DNA of 64,000 bases, from the NCBI GenBank assembly GCA_015680685.1, contig MNCI01013583.1, positions 315,889 through 379,888 on the forward strand, read 5' to 3'. A model generated the notes under the pieces. That model was not told where the DNA came from and did not search any database. It worked only from the letters and a program-made list of their open reading frames with translations. Shown here in pieces: positions 54,201 through 60,200 of this stretch. A program made the translations under genes and the position numbers. This DNA comes from Gnetum montanum (taxonomy: Eukaryota > Streptophyta > Gnetopsida > Gnetales > Gnetaceae). Each line of letters starts with the position of its first letter. The first letter of the stretch is position 1.

Positions 54201-57200
54201 GATGTTCCAGCATCCTTATAATTCTAAAAGAAGTCCTCGAAGTATGTCGTCTTCATTCTGTGCTCTACTCCTTACATGGCTAAGGATGCAGCATCCTTAT
54301 TCTTTGACAACATCATGTGCTACTTCAAATTGCTGTCAAACATCATTTCTAATTGTGACTCCTGTTTCATGGGGGATTTCTAGCAAAAGTTGTTTCAAAT
54401 GTTGGAGATAAATCCTCAAACAAATCAACAAACAAAATGAGTCCACAAGGTTCTTGAAGAGTATCTTTGGCATTTCATCTAGTTCAATCAAACGAACTAG
54501 GTGACCTTGTTGCCTATGGCTCAATTTAGTTACAATATTCAAAAATCCTCAACCACAAGATTCTCTCTGGCAAAGTTAGCTATGGGGAAGACAACCATTT
54601 CCTCAACTGGTGGAAACCTCCCATCAAGGTTTCAATCATTCAGTAGATGAATTCATCAAATCCTAGGCAGATTGTATTCAAGTTGCCATATTGTACTTGG
54701 AAAAATTTGTCCAACACATGAAAAAGCAAGTAGATAACAAGAGGAGGCCATTAGAGTTTGTGGTTGGAGTGGGTGTTGTTAAAAATGAATTATGGGGTAG
54801 ATGAGGCTAAAGAAGGGTGCTAGCTAGAAGTTTCTCATGTGGTATGACAAACCTTTTAAGGTCCTTGCTTGTGTCAATTCAGTTGCCTACAAATTGCAAC
54901 TATTGGCGTATCTAGCCAAGAATCACCAAGTATTCCATGTGTCTATGCTGAAAAAGTTTAATCTTTGGGATAATGACCCATTGTACTTAGGTCCAAAGGG
55001 CCTTCAAACATTGAAGTTGTTAAGGATTGATGAATTCGCTCTATTGTCAACATGTGTGCCACAGGTTGCACTCCAGATCAAAAAGTCAAGTTCTTGGTAC
55101 ATTAGCAAGGCACATGCTCAAAGGAGGATACCTAAGAGGATTGGAAAGCTCTTGGGAACAAGCAGATGTATATTGTACATTTTTGTGCTAAAACACACAT
55201 TGATTTCCCCTTGTGGATGGACAAAGGTGACCTACCCAAGGCAACCACTAGATGATGGAAGTCATAATGCAACCTAAAAAAACAAGGTAAAACATGTGAT
55301 AGGCTAGAGGGTACCAAAGTGAATCTGAGATAGACCACTTCTAAGAGGCAAAGAATCAATGTGTCTCCCCTTTCAATTATGGAGTTGGGTGATGCCACAA
55401 TGAGGCTAGATCTCAAGATCTCTACACATTCTAGTGAAAGGCTATCACTAAGCATGGGGAGTGGTTTCCCCGAGGTACAAAATAGCCTCCCCTTGGCTGC
55501 AAAAGGATCAACTTTGCTCTCTCATTTCACAACTAGAAGTAGAGGACCAACTCACATGTCAAGCAAGTAGATTTCGCTCCAGGTAAAAAGGTTGGTATAG
55601 TTTGCATGAAAAAGGGCAAACCTCTTCTTCCTAAACCTAAATTGCACAAACTTATCTAAGCCTTTGTTGGATGATAGGATCAATTCAACCTAAATTGCAC
55701 AAACTTCTCTAAGCCTTTGTTGGATGATAGGATGAGTTCAACACTTTGTGCTTTACAATGGAAGAACCCTAACTGTTGGACCTTCTAATCTACAACTGTT
55801 GAAAGGGCTTCTAAATGTTCAAAGTCCCTTAATATCCATTGCAACTCTCCATGTTTGGGAAAGTGTACACTCTGAGGATGTTGCTTCTTTCAAGCTAGGG
55901 AGAGTACAAAAACATGCCTTAGTGGATCAAATCTTGTTTCCCTCCAAAACAAGTCGAAGGAGCATGGAGATCCTTTTAGATTCCATGTTATTCTAACCAT
56001 CACTTTAGAACTACATAGGTACTAATTCCTTATAAACCTCATCACAAGGATATGTAGGCTTGCAAAGGAATCTTTGCTTCAATGCTTGGGCCACCACCCT
56101 CTTTTCAGAATGGGGCTTAGGACTAGATGCATTAGCTTAGGAACGTGTCTTAACTCTTCTAGAAGAATGGTGTGTCATGTGTTTGCATAATTAATGCTTA
56201 TGGCAACTCCAACACCTCTAACCATTGGTTAACAAGTTGTGAGCTTTATGCTGTAAAATAGGTACGCTAAGCTGTGAGGCTTAGTCCACCACCTTGAGTC
56301 CACCCTCCTTTATTGCTACTATAGGAACTCTCGAGTAGTGCTGAACGGTGTTTTCCAAGGGTGGCACTATTAGAGTGATACTTAAAAGCATGCTCGAAGA
56401 TTAGCTTCAAGCACAAATCAAAGAGGACCTTTGCAGGGAAGAGGAACACTTGGCGTAGGAGGAGAAGATGCAATGAGCCCACGCATTCCTAGAAGAAGCA
56501 CAAATGAAGAGAAGCTAGAATAATGCCTACGAGTCCAATGCTAGATGGTGGCTGTGGATGGGAAAGTGCCCTTATGTGGTCATGGGGATCAACAAAAATG
56601 CCTACGAGGCTAGTCTAAGGATGTTTATTAGGATCACCTGTAGTAAACTTCACCCGGATAAGGCTAGAGAACTCAATGCTGAGGCATAGGCTCAAAGGGA
56701 GGAACAATATAAAGAATTCCACAGCTACTTTTGTGGCCTCTAAACATAACAAAGGTATTTTGGATATGACCCAAATGCAAGAGCAGCCCCCTTGCACTAA
56801 ACTTCCCTATCCAATCTAATGACTATCTTTATCCAGTTCAGTCATAGATGCCCTATTCGTTGTTTTGGGGTTTCAGGTGCTAGTTTCAAAATAAATCTTT
56901 CTAGGCATAGGGCCCTAGGATGGGCCAACTTTGTTTCAATTTTTTGTATCAGTGAATGGACACCGGTCCATTTGGGGTTTTTGTTGTGGGGTTTGAGCCT
57001 GCAACACCCCCACCCCCTCTCACCTCTCAGTTCCCAGGGCTTTTTTCCCCTTGATGAATGTAACTATTTTTGCCTATAATATATTCCTGACCTTTTCTCA
57101 AAAAAAATTTATTTAGTATCATTAAAAAAATACATAACATAGAATATCAAGTGTTAAGGGTAGATGCACTAAAGAGAGGCTCTGCAAAATTGCAGTAAAA

Positions 57201-60200
57201 TACTCTCAGTCAATATCCCAATCTATATGCATAGATCTGCTCAGATTTGTATACAACAAATAATTGAGTAATAAGGGTCACATATATTATATGATAAAAC
57301 GGTATGTTAACAAAAATCTATAAGACATCTCACAAAATCTAAAGTGAGAATGAAGCCAACATAAAAAACAACGTTAAAAAAGGTCAAAACAGAAGGACAA
57401 GTTAGGAAACGACTTGGCAGAAAGTGAAAGAAGCAAAACCTTAAAGCCTAGTTCAAAAAATGATTGCAAAAGTTAATAGAAGAAACATGCCAGGAGCCGT
57501 CTTCTAATTTTATATTAGTGTCATCAAACTCCATAGTTCAACCGTTTCATTTGGCCTTCAATAAAGCTGACAAATCAGTAACTACTACCCACAAATTTTG
57601 AAAATATTCGGAAGATTTATGTCAGCCCAGCATAATAGAGGCAAAGCTAATACTAGCTGCTCATGAATCTGTATTAAATACCAATATACTTTAGCTTAAA
57701 GATATTAAGTATAATACATACATATATATTAATATTCTTCAAATAACTATGTTGTGTATTAAAATAGTAACAAACAATAAACTAGTGGCTCACCTTGATA
57801 TAAAATGGCCCAAGCTGGATTAACGTTCTTCGGAACTGTTAACAATACAGGCATAAATGAGAAAGCATATAGCATAAACACTACAAGAGAAAAGGTTGGA
57901 AATCACCCACCAATATACCAATATACTTGACATAAAACTTCAGTGTGCTCACTGCATATGAAAGATATTTAAAACTTGATCATGCAATATAGAAAACTCT
58001 AGAAAATGATTATAAATATTTGGCATCGTATATATTGGTTTTTCCGGATAGCATATCAATGCAAAGGTTAAAAATACTGAGAAGGAAATCCACCAAACTT
58101 TAGTTGACCATGTTTTAACAAGCCACATCTCAGCTTCTGACACAATGACTATCCATGTGTCCACAGAAAGGAATGCAGCATTGCATTCTACGCAGTTCAA
58201 TTATCTATAGGGCTTTTAATACGGAATATAGGGAAATTTTCTGAAATAATAAATATTTAACGATGTCAATACCAACATTCTCGCCATGAGATGCTTTAGA
58301 TGAATAATGAACCATTGAAACTTTTGAAACGAAATAGCCTTAAATGTCTCATATGAGACAGTTACATAATTGTCATAAAAATAAGTTTTTTTTTTTTTTT
58401 GAGTTGTTGCAATTGCAAAATGCAACCAAACAAGTCCACAAACTCATTTCCAGTCAGGAGAAGATTGTGATGGCAACAGCTTACACATAGTTCGCACAAG
58501 TTTCCACAGTGCCTATCCTTCATATACAAAACACATTATCCTAACCTAAAAGTTTGTTTTTATCTTGTGTTGCATTCCTGTTATGACTCTTTGAATAGCA
58601 TTCCATTTGTATAATAGCACAGCTTCCTTTGGTTAACTGAAAAGTTTTCTACTATGCCATGGTTTCTGTATCAGTATTTGAATTTCATGTGTAGCCCATC
58701 TATTAGTGTTATATGTGGCTTTGTTATTCTTTCTACAAAAAATGTTACCATCTCTGCTTCTACCGGTTGACTAAATATATCGCATGTTTTATAGACTATA
58801 CTTGTTCGGTCAACTTTAGTCCTTGCAATCACAGGCTTGAAATTAACCTTTTGATGCCTGTGGTTACATCTCACCGTATTAATAGCTCAAACAGAGAATT
58901 AATGCTGACTCAAGTGTTTGTAGGCTGACTTACTGGTATACGATCACATTTTTTAACAGCATGAACCCCATCATAACCATCCTAGTCTTATCTCAACTAC
59001 ATTTTTTCAATGTTATCTTGTAAAATACAATAGCCAACCCCATTTTGTTGGGACAAGGCTAGGATGATGATGACCTTGTACACTTAAGTTTATATCTCCT
59101 ATCAAAATTTTATCCCCAAGTTTCATTTATACAGATATGCAAAATTGTTAATAGCTATATTCTTCTTGCTTCCTCAACAATATTATACATATTGCCTAGC
59201 CTGATAAAATTTGATCAGAAAACTTTTTATTCACACATTTTAGGTACAGCAAAGACAAGGATATTCTTTATGCAATTTTCTTTATTGACATCTTCATCTA
59301 CACCTGCACAACAGTAGGGCAATAGTTCATGCACAACCAGTATCAATTAAATCCTGCCCATCCACAATTTGTGATCTGTTTTTGTCATAACTTTGCACGA
59401 TCCAATTTTTCAGACTACTGTCTTTAATAAAAAAAACATTTTTTCTTTACTGGATGCATCATTCTCTGTAAAAGAATTCTATTTGTTTAACCCTTTTATT
59501 TCATTATGACTAATCACTGACCTTGGTACCATGTTGATACTCAACAAGTCAACAGAAAACACAAATTAATACTACAAGAAATTTTCCAACAATTCAGAAC
59601 TGTAGAAATACATCAAAATGAAATGGATAAAAACTTAAAATAGAGAATATCTACTAAATTAAGTTCTAAGGGTCAACACCCAGTGGCTTAGTGGTCATCA
59701 CACCATGGTAGGGTCCTAGGAGGGTTATGGATGACCGAAAGCCTAACCCTTTTACAACTGGATGCATCCAGGTTCAAACCTAGGTCTTACAACCTATAAA
59801 ACAAGGCCTTTACCATCCCTCCAAATGTTGGCCTTTAAAACTAAAGCAAATTGTAATAATGCTTCAAGTAAAACTCAAACTCCATAACATGTTACATATA
59901 TAGAAACAAGCTTACCAATTGAACTATGTTTTGATTTAAATATATTTAGATCTTATTACTCAAACAAACGTCCTTGACAGCATAGATGAAATCATGCACC
60001 AGACAGGCACTGGATCTTCATGTGCATTTTCTAAGGGCTCAATACAAGTGCTTATATGATGACATTTTGAACTCATAGCTCCAACCAGGATGCAATGGAA
60101 AATTGATTTTTCTTATAGCAGAAACCACACAAGTTTTGAATCTCCCCTGGACAAAGAAGCTAGATATATGTGTGGGCATAAATTTTCTTTGATTTTATTT

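Larger units (their letters stand above)
52530..56230 (+). mobile_element. Ty3/Gypsy element nested in LINE D
   Basis: Order is RT, RNase H, H2C2 integrase finger, integrase core, integrase C-terminal VFHVSMLKKF, then non-coding DNA. The last 350 bp match 63560-63850. Gag, protease, PBS and a 5' LTR are absent, so the 5' part was lost. The order RT-RH-IN is diagnostic for Gypsy. Boundaries were placed where LINE D homology stops and restarts. Confidence 0.8.
47549..57108 (+). mobile_element. LINE copy D: full-length L1-type element, split by a Gypsy insertion
   Basis: Flanked by TTATTTAGTA at 47539-47548 and 57109-57118, and ends CCTGACCTTTTCTC plus A8. Subtracting the internal Gypsy (about 52530-56230) leaves about 5.9 kb, close to copy C. 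The order is ORF1, endonuclease, RT, zf-RVT remnant, extension, [Gypsy], coiled coil, J-like segment and 3' UTR. Antisense to ABC1K in the 12.5-kb intron. Confidence 0.85.

Noticed and set aside
56560-56770. J-like segment considered as an exon of a host DnaJ gene
   Set aside because: The same segment with the same spacing occurs in at least four LINE copies, always after the coiled coil, so it belongs to the element.
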